From UBA2040 sp041674745 (GTDB lineage Bacteria; Bacteroidota; Bacteroidia; Flavobacteriales_D; Crocinitomicaceae): 64,000 nt of DNA. Both the position numbers and the translations under genes were made by a program. Of this stretch, positions 52,254 to 62,188 are shown piece by piece. Location of the stretch: positions 76,753 through 140,752 of the forward strand of contig JBAYVD010000009.1 of the NCBI GenBank assembly GCA_041674745.1. The letters are read 5' to 3'. Under the pieces are notes generated by a model. The model was not told the origin of the DNA, searched no databases, and saw only the letters and a program-made list of their open reading frames with translations. Within the stretch, counting starts at the first letter, position 1. Each line of letters begins with the position of its first letter.

Positions 52254-53006
52254 TTACCGATCCAACCATTCTTTGAAATCGGTCACCCGATTTCTGCTCA
52301 CAATCACGTCTTCGCTTTCGGAAGGGTTGAGTTCTAATTTGAGTCGACTGTTGAAATGCGCGGATATCTTCGTGATACAATCTAAACTGACAATTTGCTT
52401 CCGGTTGATCCGAAAGAAAAGAGCAGGGTCCAATGAATCTTGAATATGATCCATGGTTTGGTCCAGCAAATAGCGATTGCCACTTTTTGTCACGACAAAG
52501 GAATAACTCGATGAAGATGTGAAAAAAGCAATTTCGGGAATCCGAACAAAATTGAGTTGCTCACCAGATTTGAAGACAAACCGTTCTTTATAGGTTTTCT
52601 GTTTCTTTTCCAACAAGGAAGAAATGATCGCGTAATTGAATTCTTTGGGTTTAGCAAAATCTTTGAATCGGTTGATGCTTCGCTGCAATTCTTCTTTGGA
52701 AATGGGTTTCAGTAAATAATCCAAGCCGTTTACTTTAAAAGCGTTGACGGCATATTGATCAAAAGCGGTAGCGAAAATAACCGGAGATTGGATGTTTATT
52801 TTATCAAAAAGAGCAAAACTATGTCCGTCCGCCAAATGAATATCCATGAAAATCAAATCCGGTGTTGGATTGTTTTTGAGCCAAATTTCCGCAGCGCTTA
52901 CTTCGTCGAGAATGTTAACAATTTCCCACGTTGGTTCCAGTTCCTTGAGTAAAGAAACCATTCGTTTACTTGCCGGAATTTCGTCTTCGAGGAGGAGAAT
53001 TTTCAT
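52254..53006 (-). CDS. LytTR family response regulator
   Basis: A 250-residue regulator with a receiver domain (LEDE at 6-9, D55 in IFMDIHLADG, and K in LLKPIS) and a C-terminal LytTR DNA-binding domain (~140-250: ERFVFKSGEQLNFVRIPEIAFFTSSSSYSFV and NRKQIVSLDCITKI). It overlaps the histidine kinase gene by 4 bases (ATGA). The pair is followed upstream by a TonB-dependent receptor gene, which may be controlled by it. Confidence 0.93.
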   Translation of the reverse strand: MKILLLEDEIPASKRMVSLLKELEPTWEIVNILDEVSAAEIWLKNNPTPDLIFMDIHLADGHSFALFDKINIQSPVIFATAFDQYAVNAFKVNGLDYLLKPISKEELQRSINRFKDFAKPKEFNYAIISSLLEKKQKTYKERFVFKSGEQLNFVRIPEIAFFTSSSSYSFVVTKSGNRYLLDQTMDHIQDSLDPALFFRINRKQIVSLDCITKISAHFNSRLKLELNPSESEDVIVSRNRVTDFKEWLDR

Positions 53007-54058
53007 TTGACTTCGGCTAGTTTCACAATGGGTAAACGCACTTCGAACGATTCGGCCGTGTGAACAATTTCGATGGATTTTTCCATCAATAATTCATACC
53101 GTTTCTGGATATTTTCCAATCCTACTTTGGTGGATTCCTCCGGTTGAATTTTGGGCTGAATTTTATTGCTAACGCTCAAATAATCTTCTGTTAGTCGAAT
53201 ACGAATCTCTAAAGGGTGCGTTTTGGAAACGACATTGTGTTTGATACAATTTTCAATCAACATTTGCACCGATAGCGGCACGATAAATTTTCCAATGAAA
53301 TCTTTGTGGTCATCACAATGAAAAATCAAATGGTCACCAAATCGAATCTTTAGCAAATATTTATAAGCTTCTATGCAGTTGAATTCTTCCTCCAACGAAA
53401 CAATTTCTTTGTCTTTCATTTGCAGAATATAGCGGTATACACTCGAAAGATTTTCAGCAAATTTTACCGCGGTTGTTGGATCCTCTGGGATGACAGAAAT
53501 CAAGGTATTGATTGAATTGAAGAAAAAATGCGGGTTGACTTGATTTTTTAAAACTTCCAGTTGCGCTTGAGAATTTTCTTTTTCTAATTTTTCGTTTTTT
53601 ACCAAGTGATTTTTCCATTGGGTAAACGCAAAGCGAGCCTCGTAGATCGACAGAATCAATATAGTAATGATTAAACTAGCGACTAAATAACTGAACAAAC
53701 TAATATTGAGCAGCATCATCTCCGAACTAAAGCAAAATTGAAGTGATTTGGAAAAAAGACAAAAACCAATCGTCGTACTGCCAATGATAATCGTTTGTAT
53801 CACCAAGCGTTCTTTGTATTGGTCAATTGCTTGGTATTTTTTTCGAAGTCGAATGACAATGTGTCGGTCGAATTCCCAGTAACCAACAATATGGAGTAAG
53901 CTGATAACAAAAGCCTCGGGATACAACGAATCATTCGGGTTTAAATCCATCACAATAATCGGAAAGAAATAACTCAGAATGGGCACGAGTATCAAACGAA
54001 GTTTGACATCGTTGAAACCTATTAAATCATATTTTTCTTGTCTCGAAATGGATTTCAT
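53003..54058 (-). CDS. LytS-type sensor histidine kinase
   Basis: A 351-residue sensor of the His_kinase (LytS/YehU) family. Five hydrophobic segments occupy residues ~20-140, followed by a coiled coil and H177 in KNQVNPHFFFNSINTLI, the phosphorylation site. The ATPase domain has LIENCIKHNVV and GLENIQKRYELL. It probably responds to a membrane or cell-wall signal and phosphorylates the LytTR regulator. It begins 21 bases after the receptor gene, so the three are one transcription unit. Confidence 0.92.
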   Translation of the reverse strand: MKSISRQEKYDLIGFNDVKLRLILVPILSYFFPIIVMDLNPNDSLYPEAFVISLLHIVGYWEFDRHIVIRLRKKYQAIDQYKERLVIQTIIIGSTTIGFCLFSKSLQFCFSSEMMLLNISLFSYLVASLIITILILSIYEARFAFTQWKNHLVKNEKLEKENSQAQLEVLKNQVNPHFFFNSINTLISVIPEDPTTAVKFAENLSSVYRYILQMKDKEIVSLEEEFNCIEAYKYLLKIRFGDHLIFHCDDHKDFIGKFIVPLSVQMLIENCIKHNVVSKTHPLEIRIRLTEDYLSVSNKIQPKIQPEESTKVGLENIQKRYELLMEKSIEIVHTAESFEVRLPIVKLAEVK

Positions 54059-54079
54059 ACAATCAATTATTCCAGCTGG

Positions 54080-56431
54080 TTAAAAGTAAAGTTTATATTG
54101 GACATTCGGGAAAAAACCTCTTTGGTACACCGTTCCAATATTTTGGGTAACACGGTTGTATCCTGATTGAAACACATTTTGTTGATTGGTCAAATTCTGT
54201 AAATCCACAGAAAATTCATGGTTCATTTTGTTGCCATTGAACTTGACGGTGGTTTTGAAATCAAAGCGGAAATAATTCGGATGTTGTTTTTCAAACAACT
54301 GATTTTCATCATTTACTTGGCGACCTTCCAAAATGGAAGCTTCCAAATTGATGGGTGTGTAACGTCGTCCACCGGCATAGGTGGATCGGATGTCAAATCC
54401 AAGTGTCCATCTTTTTAGGATTTTGAATTCTTTCCCTCCGAGTGCGTTAAAAATGTAGTTTCCGTTGTAGGCCGTGTTGTGCTCTATTCCATCGCTTCCT
54501 TTGTACTTGGATTCAAAAACAGAAGCGGTAAACAAATAATAGAATCCTTTTTTCAAAAATCGTTCAAAGGTCAATTCCATTCCATAATTCGTTCCAGTAC
54601 CCGCGTTTTTATAGCCATATCCGTTTGGTAAAATGAAATCTGCCCCTTGATTGATCATGGAGAAACCGTTGGAGGCGGTGTCAACAGGAACATTGTATAG
54701 ATATTGGTAGTAAAATTCAGTTTTGATACGGCTGTTTTCATTTACTTGCAAATCGTATGACAATACATTGTGAACGGCTTTTGTAAAGTCCAAGTTTTGA
54801 TTCGGATAAGTGCTCACGCCATCCACTTTTCGCTCGATAAAATAAACCGAAATGGGTTGTAATTGAGAATGAATTCCTGAACCAAAACCAATGGTATTTC
54901 GGTTATTGACTTTGAATCTGAAACCGATTCTAGGCTCGACCGTATTGGATTGTGACAATAAAAAGTGTTGCGAATGGAGACCGCCGTTGAAAGTAAGTTT
55001 GTCGTTGAATTTGTGCTGATAACTTGCGTAGGATTGCAAGAGCACTGCCCCACCAACATAATTCGAAAACACGCGGTATTGGCCATATACATAGGAGCTA
55101 TCAATCATATCGATTCCGTAATGTTCAGCGATTACAGCAACTGTTAGGGTGTTTTTTGCATTGAATTTGTGGTTGACTTTAAAGTTTCCCGATGTTTTCA
55201 ATTGTTTTCGATTGAAACGAGTGGTATTGAATTTTTCGTTGAGCGGTGTGATGGAGTCAATCGCCCCAACTGTTCCCGAGAAAGAACTAGCAACAATCAA
55301 CTCAGAAAAGGTTTTGGTGCCAAAGAAATATTTGTGAGAGGCGCCAATAACGGCTGTATTTGAACCAAATTTGGTGTCTTCGTAGGGATTGGAGTACAAG
55401 TTGGTAGAATCTACTTCTCCAGTCGCATCAAATTGGATGTGACTGATTCCTCCAATACCCCAAACAGTAAACTTGCCAGCTTTCTCAGTAGGAAGGTTTA
55501 GTTTGAAAGTCAAATCTTGGTATTGTGGAACAGCTGCGCCAACACCCAAATTGATGCCCAATGCACTGATGACACCTAACGTAGAATAGCGGTAATTAAT
55601 CAAATACGAACCTCTTTTTTTCTTTGAAAAGGGACCTTCCGCACCCAATTCAAATCCGTTGAAACCGACTTGTGCCAAATGTTCGTGTTTTTGGTTATTT
55701 CCATTGCGCAAACGAAGATCGAAAACCCCAGATGTCGCGTTCCCATAATCTGCCGTCCAAGCGGATGTGTAGAAATCGGAATTGGCCAAATTGTTAATGT
55801 TGAGCATACTCACAGGACCGCCCGTGGTGCCTAATGAAGCAAAATGATTCGGACTTGGAATATCAATTCCTTCCACGCGCCACAAAACACCAAGTGGTGA
55901 ATTTCCGCGTATGATAATGTCGTTTCGACTATCACTCACACCACTAACGCCCGCATAATTTTGAGCCATTCTTGCGGGATCGTTGAGCGTTCCAGCAAAT
56001 TTTCCAGCTTCTTCCACAGAAATTGTTCGAGCACTTACCGAAGCCATTTTATTGATGGTTTCGCCTTTGTCATCCTTTTGGGTCACTTGAACTTCTTGAA
56101 TATTGGTTATTTTTTCTTCTAGTCGGGCGTTTACAATCAATTCTTTACCCGATTTTAACTCTAAATTTTGAAGAGTGATGGTTTCAAAACCGGAATAACT
56201 GATCTCTACAGAAAGTCGTCCAAGTGGAACCTCATTTATGGCAAAATTACCCTCGGTATCCGTTACTGTTCTCCGAATAGGATTGGTACCCAAAATGGTA
56301 ACCTTTGCTCCGGGAATTGGAAACTGAGATTGTTTGTCGATTACGGTTCCACGAACGGTTTGAGATAAATCTTGTCCAAAAAGTAGCAAGGATGAAAAAA
56401 AGGTGGCGAAGAAGAATAAAAGTGTTTTCAT
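54080..56431 (-). CDS. TonB-dependent receptor with carboxypeptidase-regulatory plug extension
   Basis: A 783-residue outer-membrane receptor from the ATG at 56431 (signal MKTLLFFFATFFSSLLLFGQ). Residues ~25-105 form a carboxypeptidase-regulatory beta-sandwich (VRGTVIDKQSQFPIPGAKVTI, DTEGNFAINEVPLGRLSVEI). Then comes a TonB plug (~130-240, RNDIIIRGNSPLGVLWRVEGIDIPSPNHF) and a 22-strand-like barrel ending in FPNVQYKLYF. The ligand cannot be read. It heads a cluster with the LytTR two-component system, which suggests sensing of something it imports or binds. Confidence 0.88.
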   Translation of the reverse strand: MKTLLFFFATFFSSLLLFGQDLSQTVRGTVIDKQSQFPIPGAKVTILGTNPIRRTVTDTEGNFAINEVPLGRLSVEISYSGFETITLQNLELKSGKELIVNARLEEKITNIQEVQVTQKDDKGETINKMASVSARTISVEEAGKFAGTLNDPARMAQNYAGVSGVSDSRNDIIIRGNSPLGVLWRVEGIDIPSPNHFASLGTTGGPVSMLNINNLANSDFYTSAWTADYGNATSGVFDLRLRNGNNQKHEHLAQVGFNGFELGAEGPFSKKKRGSYLINYRYSTLGVISALGINLGVGAAVPQYQDLTFKLNLPTEKAGKFTVWGIGGISHIQFDATGEVDSTNLYSNPYEDTKFGSNTAVIGASHKYFFGTKTFSELIVASSFSGTVGAIDSITPLNEKFNTTRFNRKQLKTSGNFKVNHKFNAKNTLTVAVIAEHYGIDMIDSSYVYGQYRVFSNYVGGAVLLQSYASYQHKFNDKLTFNGGLHSQHFLLSQSNTVEPRIGFRFKVNNRNTIGFGSGIHSQLQPISVYFIERKVDGVSTYPNQNLDFTKAVHNVLSYDLQVNENSRIKTEFYYQYLYNVPVDTASNGFSMINQGADFILPNGYGYKNAGTGTNYGMELTFERFLKKGFYYLFTASVFESKYKGSDGIEHNTAYNGNYIFNALGGKEFKILKRWTLGFDIRSTYAGGRRYTPINLEASILEGRQVNDENQLFEKQHPNYFRFDFKTTVKFNGNKMNHEFSVDLQNLTNQQNVFQSGYNRVTQNIGTVYQRGFFPNVQYKLYF

Positions 56432-56603
56432 AATGGGATCGTTTAATTTCCAGTACAAATTTGCTGTAAACTTTTTGAAATGATCGTTGAAAATTGTTGA
56501 ATGGTCATTTTTTTAAGTTGAATTGTATATCAACATAGTTGGTTTGACGAGTAGTATCAAAAATTTGAATTATTCTAATTCAAATTGGCAGTTCGTAAAA
56601 CTG

Positions 56604-58040
56604 TCACCTCATTCGCCGCAATAAGTTGGTTTTCGTTTGCGGAAATTCTAGTACAATTTGGTATCCTTCCACTTTTGAATCATCCTCTAAGCGATAAATA
56701 TAATCCGTGGTGAAGTCAATTGGATTTCTTGTGGCTGGTGCTAAATTGATTTTTTGCGATTCAATGTAATAATTGATAGACGGTTCAAACAACCAATGAT
56801 TGGCAATGGTTGATAGTTGATTATTCTTTTTTGTTTCACTTTTTAAGAAAGCCATCATTTCCTTCGTTTCAGCGTCGAACTCCCAATCTTTGTTGAATTT
56901 TATCAAGGTGCTGTAATAGAAATTTGTAAAAATAGGGAGCGGCAGAAGGAGAAATATTGGAATGAAAAACCAATTTTTAAGATTGAAAAAACCAACTGTT
57001 TTTTCAATTAAAAAATAAAGATACAGGGTGTAGAGTGGAACAAAAAAGAAGGCTGATCGTCCTGAGGGATACTTGGATTTGAAAAAAGTAGCCTCGAGCA
57101 CCAACCCCAAAAGTATAAACAGAATTAGGGTTCCAAGAATAAATAAGGGACTGTTGTATTCTTTTTTCCAACGAACTAAAATAGCGCCGAAAATTAAACT
57201 TGCTAAAACAACGTATTTTGTTCCTTGAATTGCCCCATGAAAATGCTTAAAGGAATAAATGGAAGATCGGCTAATTGACTCAAACATTTTGTTGAGGCTA
57301 TTTTCACCAAAATACAATTGATTATTCTCCTGCAAAAGAAACAAGCGCTGGGATTCAAAATAGACGACTACAATACCGGCAAAAAGTAAAAGAATAAATG
57401 GTAAATGTTGAATGAAAGACCGACGTTTGAATTTAAAGGAAAGAATAGCATAGTGTATAGTGAAAAAGCCAATCAAAGCGATTAAAAAATTAATCATGGA
57501 TAAGTTTGCATTCGTAGCCAAACTTGCAAAAAGAATGGCGAAAAAATACTTCGATAAATTTGAATGGTTGGTTTCGAATTTAAATAGGATTGTCACCGTG
57601 AAATAAAGACTCATGAGCATCAATCCAAATGAAATACCATAGCCGCGCGCAAGTGAAAAGTACTCCAATAAATAAGGATTTAAACAAAGAAGACTGGCAC
57701 CCAGGAATGCTAATTTGTTGTTCTTTTTTCTCAAAAGTAAAAAAGCGGCAAGGAGATACAGCACAAAAGCGAGAATGTTGGGCAATCGAAGAGAAAGTTC
57801 ACTATGGCCGAAAAGACGGGACGACCAATCCATTAAAAATGTGTTGAGAACGTGATTATTGGCGGTGTTTCTTTGGTATTCAACACCTTTGATAATCGTG
57901 TAGCTCAAACTTTCATCATGCGTAAACGAAAAGGTAAAAGCGCGGTAAACGATATACACGAACAGACTTATGAACCCCAGCCAAATGATCCATTTGTATT
58001 CAAAAAACGATTTTTTCACGATTTCAAAGGTAGGATTCAT
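56604..58040 (-). CDS. GT39/ArnT-like membrane glycosyltransferase
   Basis: A 478-residue protein from the ATG at 58040. It has at least nine hydrophobic spans. After the first come FTHDESLSYTIIKGVEY with the DE motif of GT-C enzymes, NNHVLNTFLMDWSSRLFGHSELSLRLPN, and ARGYGISFGLML, which match GT39/PMT_2-type transferases that take sugar from a polyprenyl phosphate. The C-terminal ~80 residues look periplasmic. The acceptor is unknown. The 172-base upstream gap contains no visible gene. Confidence 0.82.
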   Translation of the reverse strand: MNPTFEIVKKSFFEYKWIIWLGFISLFVYIVYRAFTFSFTHDESLSYTIIKGVEYQRNTANNHVLNTFLMDWSSRLFGHSELSLRLPNILAFVLYLLAAFLLLRKKNNKLAFLGASLLCLNPYLLEYFSLARGYGISFGLMLMSLYFTVTILFKFETNHSNLSKYFFAILFASLATNANLSMINFLIALIGFFTIHYAILSFKFKRRSFIQHLPFILLLFAGIVVVYFESQRLFLLQENNQLYFGENSLNKMFESISRSSIYSFKHFHGAIQGTKYVVLASLIFGAILVRWKKEYNSPLFILGTLILFILLGLVLEATFFKSKYPSGRSAFFFVPLYTLYLYFLIEKTVGFFNLKNWFFIPIFLLLPLPIFTNFYYSTLIKFNKDWEFDAETKEMMAFLKSETKKNNQLSTIANHWLFEPSINYYIESQKINLAPATRNPIDFTTDYIYRLEDDSKVEGYQIVLEFPQTKTNLLRRMR

Positions 58041-58069
58041 TTGAATAGAGTGCCAACGTTTTGAATTTT

Positions 58070-58486
58070 TTAGTTGTTTCTTTTCTTTGCTAGACTCCAA
58101 CCCAACCAGGCCATCGGCAAGTATGCCCCAACCAAATCCAGTACATTGAACCACATGGGAGCGGGCAACATACTCACCATCATGATTCCGCCCATAAGAA
58201 ATAAAACACCGACTATCATGGACAAGGGAAGCTGACGATTCACCGCAATTTTTGTGACGATAAAAGCCCCAACCAAGGTTCCCATGGCGTGTGCCAGAAA
58301 GGGAAAAATGAAGTTTTTGGGTGGAAAAGAAGCAATGTTGGCTTTTAAACTTTCTAGATTATTCGGGTCTACACCTGGAGGCAAAGGAATAATGGAACTG
58401 CTCATTAGGATGAATCCTTCGTTTACAAATGCGCCAATTAGTACGCCTAGTAACAAGGCAATTAGATTTCTGAAAATGGTTTTCAT
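58070..58486 (-). CDS. Four-span membrane protein of unknown function
   Basis: A 138-residue protein with hydrophobic helices at about residues 5-30, 60-80, 90-110 and 115-132, and a Pro-rich loop (IIPLPPGVDPNNLES). Loosely resembles DoxX/DUF-type small integral membrane proteins, but no specific family is recognised. It is 30 bases upstream of the GT39-like gene and is likely co-transcribed. Confidence 0.75.
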   Translation of the reverse strand: MKTIFRNLIALLLGVLIGAFVNEGFILMSSSIIPLPPGVDPNNLESLKANIASFPPKNFIFPFLAHAMGTLVGAFIVTKIAVNRQLPLSMIVGVLFLMGGIMMVSMLPAPMWFNVLDLVGAYLPMAWLGWSLAKKRNN

Positions 58487-58548
58487 ACATTGATCATTTT
58501 GGAAAAGTAGAATAATAATAGTGAAAAAAAAGGACGTGTCAGCTTGAT

Positions 58549-59433
58549 TTAAGAAATCTTGACGGAGGTCATACTCAAACTTCCGGCTAGTAGTTTGTCA
58601 TTGAACAAGGAAACTTCTTCATTTGAATTTTTCAAACCGAGGGCGTAAATCAACGGTAAGTAATGATCTGGTGTAGGAATGGCCAACTGAAAAGCTCTAT
58701 TCTGTTTTTCATAATCGATCAAAGCTTGGAAATTTCCATCCAATAAAAATGCATTGGATTTTGCTCTTGCTTCAATTGCCCAGTCGAAACCGTAATCTAC
58801 TTTGTTGAAATTCGCAAAATCCACCAAACGCAAATTGTGAATGATGTTGCCACTGCCAAGGATTAAAATTCCTTTGTTCCGGAGCGATTGTAATTTTTTG
58901 GCCAAATCGAAATGGTACTGAGCTCGTTGCGTATAATCAATACTCATTTGAATAACGGGAACATCAGCATTGGGATACAAATGTTTTAAAACCGACCAAG
59001 CTCCGTGATCCAAGCCCCAATTTTCGTCCAATTCTACCAAGGTGGGATTCAACAAGTCTTTTGTTAAAGTCGCCAATTCAGGACTGCCGCTTGCGGGATA
59101 GTGCACATCAAATAATTCCTGTGGAAATCCACCAAAATCGTGAATGGTTTGAGGCATTTGCATCGCTGTTACTTTCGTGCCTTTCGTAAACCAGTGGGCT
59201 GAAATACACAGGATGGCGTTTGGCTTTGGTAAATCCTTGGCTACGTTTCGAAAACCCTCCACAAATTCATTTTCCTCAATTGCATTCATGGGACTTCCGT
59301 GCCCAAGAAATAAGACGGGCATGGTTTCGGTATTGCTAAATCCTTGAGCAATGGAATGAAATTCGTGTAAATTGGTCATAGACGAGAGAAATGGCGTTAC
59401 GCTCAGTAGTTTCAAGAAATGGAGTCGATTCAT
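58549..59433 (-). CDS. ygiD: 4,5-DOPA-extradiol-dioxygenase-like protein
   Basis: A 294-residue extradiol dioxygenase of class III. LGHGSPMNA, CISAHWFTKG, HDFGGFPQELF, WGLDHGAWSVLKH and GSGNIIHNL provide the conserved His residues for the single metal. In E. coli YgiD opens L-DOPA-type catechols. A short hydrophobic N-terminus (MNRLHFLKLLSVTPFLSSM) is present but not a clear signal peptide. Natural substrate unknown. Confidence 0.88.
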   Translation of the reverse strand: MNRLHFLKLLSVTPFLSSMTNLHEFHSIAQGFSNTETMPVLFLGHGSPMNAIEENEFVEGFRNVAKDLPKPNAILCISAHWFTKGTKVTAMQMPQTIHDFGGFPQELFDVHYPASGSPELATLTKDLLNPTLVELDENWGLDHGAWSVLKHLYPNADVPVIQMSIDYTQRAQYHFDLAKKLQSLRNKGILILGSGNIIHNLRLVDFANFNKVDYGFDWAIEARAKSNAFLLDGNFQALIDYEKQNRAFQLAIPTPDHYLPLIYALGLKNSNEEVSLFNDKLLAGSLSMTSVKIS

Positions 59434-59450
59434 TGTGCTTTTACCTTTAC

Positions 59451-59458
59451 CAAAGGTA
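59451..59458 (-). promoter_or_regulatory. -7 promoter box (TACCTTTG) of the dioxygenase-like gene
   Basis: Exact TAnnTTTG on the minus strand, 17 bases before the start codon, implying a leader of only about ten bases. It lies in the 45-base gap after topB. No clear -33. Confidence 0.55.
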
Positions 59459-59478
59459 GGGAAAGTATTTTATTATTT

Positions 59479-61584
59479 TCACTCCAACCCCACATTAAAC
59501 CCTTCATCCAAAACCAATTTGGCATCTTTGGGTGTTGGGTTGCCGGGAATCACAAAGCCTTTGATGACGCCTGTTTTTCCTTTTTGGAGGAGCTGAATCA
59601 ATTGGGCTTCGGTGAGTTTTTTGCCCAATAATTCGAAAGGAATTTTGAAACCACAAGCTTTGTAGTCGGAGCAACCAATGGCGGTTTTTCCTTTCATGAT
59701 CTTGGCTTTTTTGCACTTCGGGCAATCCAATGCTTCAATGTTAACTTTTTCTTTTGGGGCACGCGGTTTTCGTTCTTTTGGCGCTGGCGTGGCAGGTTCT
59801 TGAACGATGCTGATGGGGCGGTGCGTGTTGAAAATGACATCGTCGCACAGTTCGCGCACCATTTGAAACAATTCTCCTTTGAACACATCGGATTCGTATT
59901 CGCCTTTCTCAATCAATCGGAGTTTCTTTTCCCAATCGCCGGTCAATTCGGCACTTTTCAAGGTTTCACTTTGTATCGTTCCAATCAAACCCATGCCAGT
60001 AGGCGTAGCGATGAGGTTTTTGCGTTTTTTCTCAATGTATTTCCGTCTGAAAAGCGTTTCGATAATGTTGGCGCGTGTGGAAGGTCGACCAATGCCGTTG
60101 TCTTTCAATAATTCGCGCATTTCTTCGTCGTCCACTTGCCGTCCGGCGGTTTCCATGGCGCGCAACAAGGTTGCTTCGGTGTAGTATTTTGGAGGTGACG
60201 TTTTTCCTTGGTGCACAAATGGATCGTGCGGACCGCTTTCTCCTTCGACAAAAACCGGCATAATTTTCTCTTCGTCTTTGTCTGTTTTCGTCGCTTTTTC
60301 TTCTTGATAGACTTCCCGCCAGCCCGGTTCAATAATTTGTTTTCCGGTTGCTTTGAATTCCAAGGTTTCCACTTTTCCAATTACGGTGGTGTTGGACACT
60401 TTACATTCCGGATAAAAAACCGAAATGAAGCGTTTGCAAATCAAATCATACACTTGTTGTTCAGCAGGAGAAATGCCACTTGGCACAATTCCCGTTGGAA
60501 TGATGGCGTGGTGATCGGTTACTTTCTTGTCATCAAAAACTTGCTTGCTTTTGGGAATCGGTGCTTGTAAAAGTGGTTCCGTGAAGCGAGAATAATATTT
60601 CATTCCCCGCAAAATATTCGGAATCTTTGGATGCAAATCTTCGGATAGGTAAGTGGTATCAACACGTGGATAGGTCACCAATTTTTTCTCGTACAGATTT
60701 TGAATGTGCTTCAATGTTTCGTCGGCGGAGAAACCATATTTTCGGTTTCCGTCTACTTGCAAAGAGGTCAAATCGTACAAGCGAGGATTTCCTTCTTTGC
60801 CTTCTTTTTGCTCAAAAGTGACGATTTCAAAGGGTTTATCCTTGATAAAAGCCAAACCTTTGTCGGCTTTGTCGGCTGATTTCAATCGGTCTATTTGACA
60901 AAGAAATTCGGTTTCTCGGTACAAGGTTTTTAATTCCCAATAGTCTTCCCCTCTGAACGCATCAATTTCCAATTGACGCTGAACAATCATCGCTAGAGTA
61001 GGCGTCTGCACACGACCAATTGATAAGGTCGCTTTTCCCATGCCAAATTTTTTGGTGAAAAGTCGTGTTGCATTGATGCCCAACATCCAATCACCAATGG
61101 CTCGCGCAGCTCCGGCTTGGTAGAGTAAATCGTATTTTTTTCCGTCTTGTAATTTTTCAAATCCTTCGCGAATGGCTTCTTCGGTCAAGGAAGAAATCCA
61201 CAAACGTTTGATGGGCACTTTGCATTTGGCTTTGTGCAAGACCCAGCGCTGAATCAATTCTCCTTCTTGCCCAGCATCCCCGCAGTTGATGACTTCCGAA
61301 GCTAGGGCGACCAGTTTTTCAATGCAAGCAAATTGTCGTTTTACGCCATTGTCCTCGATGACTTTTATCCCGAAATTGGGTGGAATAATGGGCAAATCTT
61401 CCAATTTCCAGTATTTCCAATTTTCGTTGTAATCGTGCGGCTCTTTTAAAGTGCAAAGATGACCAAAGGTCCAGGTTACGCAATAGCCATTTCCTTCCCA
61501 GTAACCATCGTTGCGCTGTTTGGCTCCGATGATTTCTGCGATGTCTTTTGCGACACTGGGTTTTTCGGCTATGCAGAGTATCAT
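59479..61584 (-). CDS. topB: DNA topoisomerase III (type IA)
   Basis: A 701-residue type IA topoisomerase. The N-terminal Toprim domain starts ILCIAEKPSVAKD (E7), with DAGQEGELIQRW at ~103. The catalytic tyrosine is Y305 in KLVTYPRVDTTYL. IGRPSTRANIIETLFRRKYI follows in domain III. A C-terminal zinc-finger-like segment (CPKC...GCSDYKACGFKIPF) lies near 630-660. It relaxes negative supercoils and resolves recombination intermediates. Length is normal for TopB. Confidence 0.95.
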   Translation of the reverse strand: MILCIAEKPSVAKDIAEIIGAKQRNDGYWEGNGYCVTWTFGHLCTLKEPHDYNENWKYWKLEDLPIIPPNFGIKVIEDNGVKRQFACIEKLVALASEVINCGDAGQEGELIQRWVLHKAKCKVPIKRLWISSLTEEAIREGFEKLQDGKKYDLLYQAGAARAIGDWMLGINATRLFTKKFGMGKATLSIGRVQTPTLAMIVQRQLEIDAFRGEDYWELKTLYRETEFLCQIDRLKSADKADKGLAFIKDKPFEIVTFEQKEGKEGNPRLYDLTSLQVDGNRKYGFSADETLKHIQNLYEKKLVTYPRVDTTYLSEDLHPKIPNILRGMKYYSRFTEPLLQAPIPKSKQVFDDKKVTDHHAIIPTGIVPSGISPAEQQVYDLICKRFISVFYPECKVSNTTVIGKVETLEFKATGKQIIEPGWREVYQEEKATKTDKDEEKIMPVFVEGESGPHDPFVHQGKTSPPKYYTEATLLRAMETAGRQVDDEEMRELLKDNGIGRPSTRANIIETLFRRKYIEKKRKNLIATPTGMGLIGTIQSETLKSAELTGDWEKKLRLIEKGEYESDVFKGELFQMVRELCDDVIFNTHRPISIVQEPATPAPKERKPRAPKEKVNIEALDCPKCKKAKIMKGKTAIGCSDYKACGFKIPFELLGKKLTEAQLIQLLQKGKTGVIKGFVIPGNPTPKDAKLVLDEGFNVGLE

Positions 61585-61636
61585 AGTGAATAACGAATAA
61601 CGAATTCATGAATTATATTCATCCCAGAAGTATCGA

Positions 61637-61652
61637 CGACTGAGCGAAGTCG
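61637..61652. repeat. Short palindromic element CGACT-GAGCGA-AGTCG
   Basis: A 5-bp stem with a 6-base loop in the gap between topB and folA. The same gap also has a doubled GAATAAC. Similar CGACTGAGCGAAGTCG units are, from memory, frequent between genes in this phylum. No gene is visible in this 85-base gap. Confidence 0.45.
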
Positions 61653-61669
61653 AAGGCGTAGAACTTGAT

Positions 61670-62179
61670 TCATGCCTTCAAAGTATATTTATTCACCTGA
61701 AATTCAACTTCGTGTTTGTCGTCTTTTTCGTGCAGTTGAATGACTTCTACTTTCCAATTTCGTAAATCAAAATTGGGAAAAAAGGTATCGGCGCCAAATT
61801 TTTTGTTGACGTGGGTAATGTACATTTCTGTCACCAATTCACTGTCCAGTGCTTGCTTGTAAATTTCGCCTCCTCCGATAATGAAAACCGTTCGATCTTC
61901 TTCAGCTTTATAATGTTCCCATACTTCGCTCAAACTGTGCAAAACAAGGCAATCATCAGCTTGGTAGTTTTTGTTTCTTGTGAGAACGACGTTTTCACGG
62001 TTGGACAACGGACGATAACGGAGTGGAATGGAATCCCAATTTTTTCGACCCATGACCACGATATGATTTTCTGTTGTTTGTTTGAAAAATTTCATGTCTG
62101 CAGGCAAATGCCACATCAAATCATTGTTCTTTCCGATGCCTTTTTCAAGATCCATCGCGACAATTAGGGCTACTTTCAT
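61670..62179 (-). CDS. folA: Dihydrofolate reductase
   Basis: A 169-residue enzyme. ALIVAMDLEKGIGKNNDLMWHLPADMKFF is the N-terminal signature, VMGRKNWDSIP and LSNRENVVLTRN follow, with IIGGGEIYKQAL for NADPH. It makes tetrahydrofolate, recycling the dihydrofolate formed by ThyA. It lies 9 bases after thyA on the same strand, the classical thyA-folA order. Confidence 0.96.
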   Translation of the reverse strand: MKVALIVAMDLEKGIGKNNDLMWHLPADMKFFKQTTENHIVVMGRKNWDSIPLRYRPLSNRENVVLTRNKNYQADDCLVLHSLSEVWEHYKAEEDRTVFIIGGGEIYKQALDSELVTEMYITHVNKKFGADTFFPNFDLRNWKVEVIQLHEKDDKHEVEFQVNKYTLKA

Positions 62180-62188
62180 CTGAACGAA

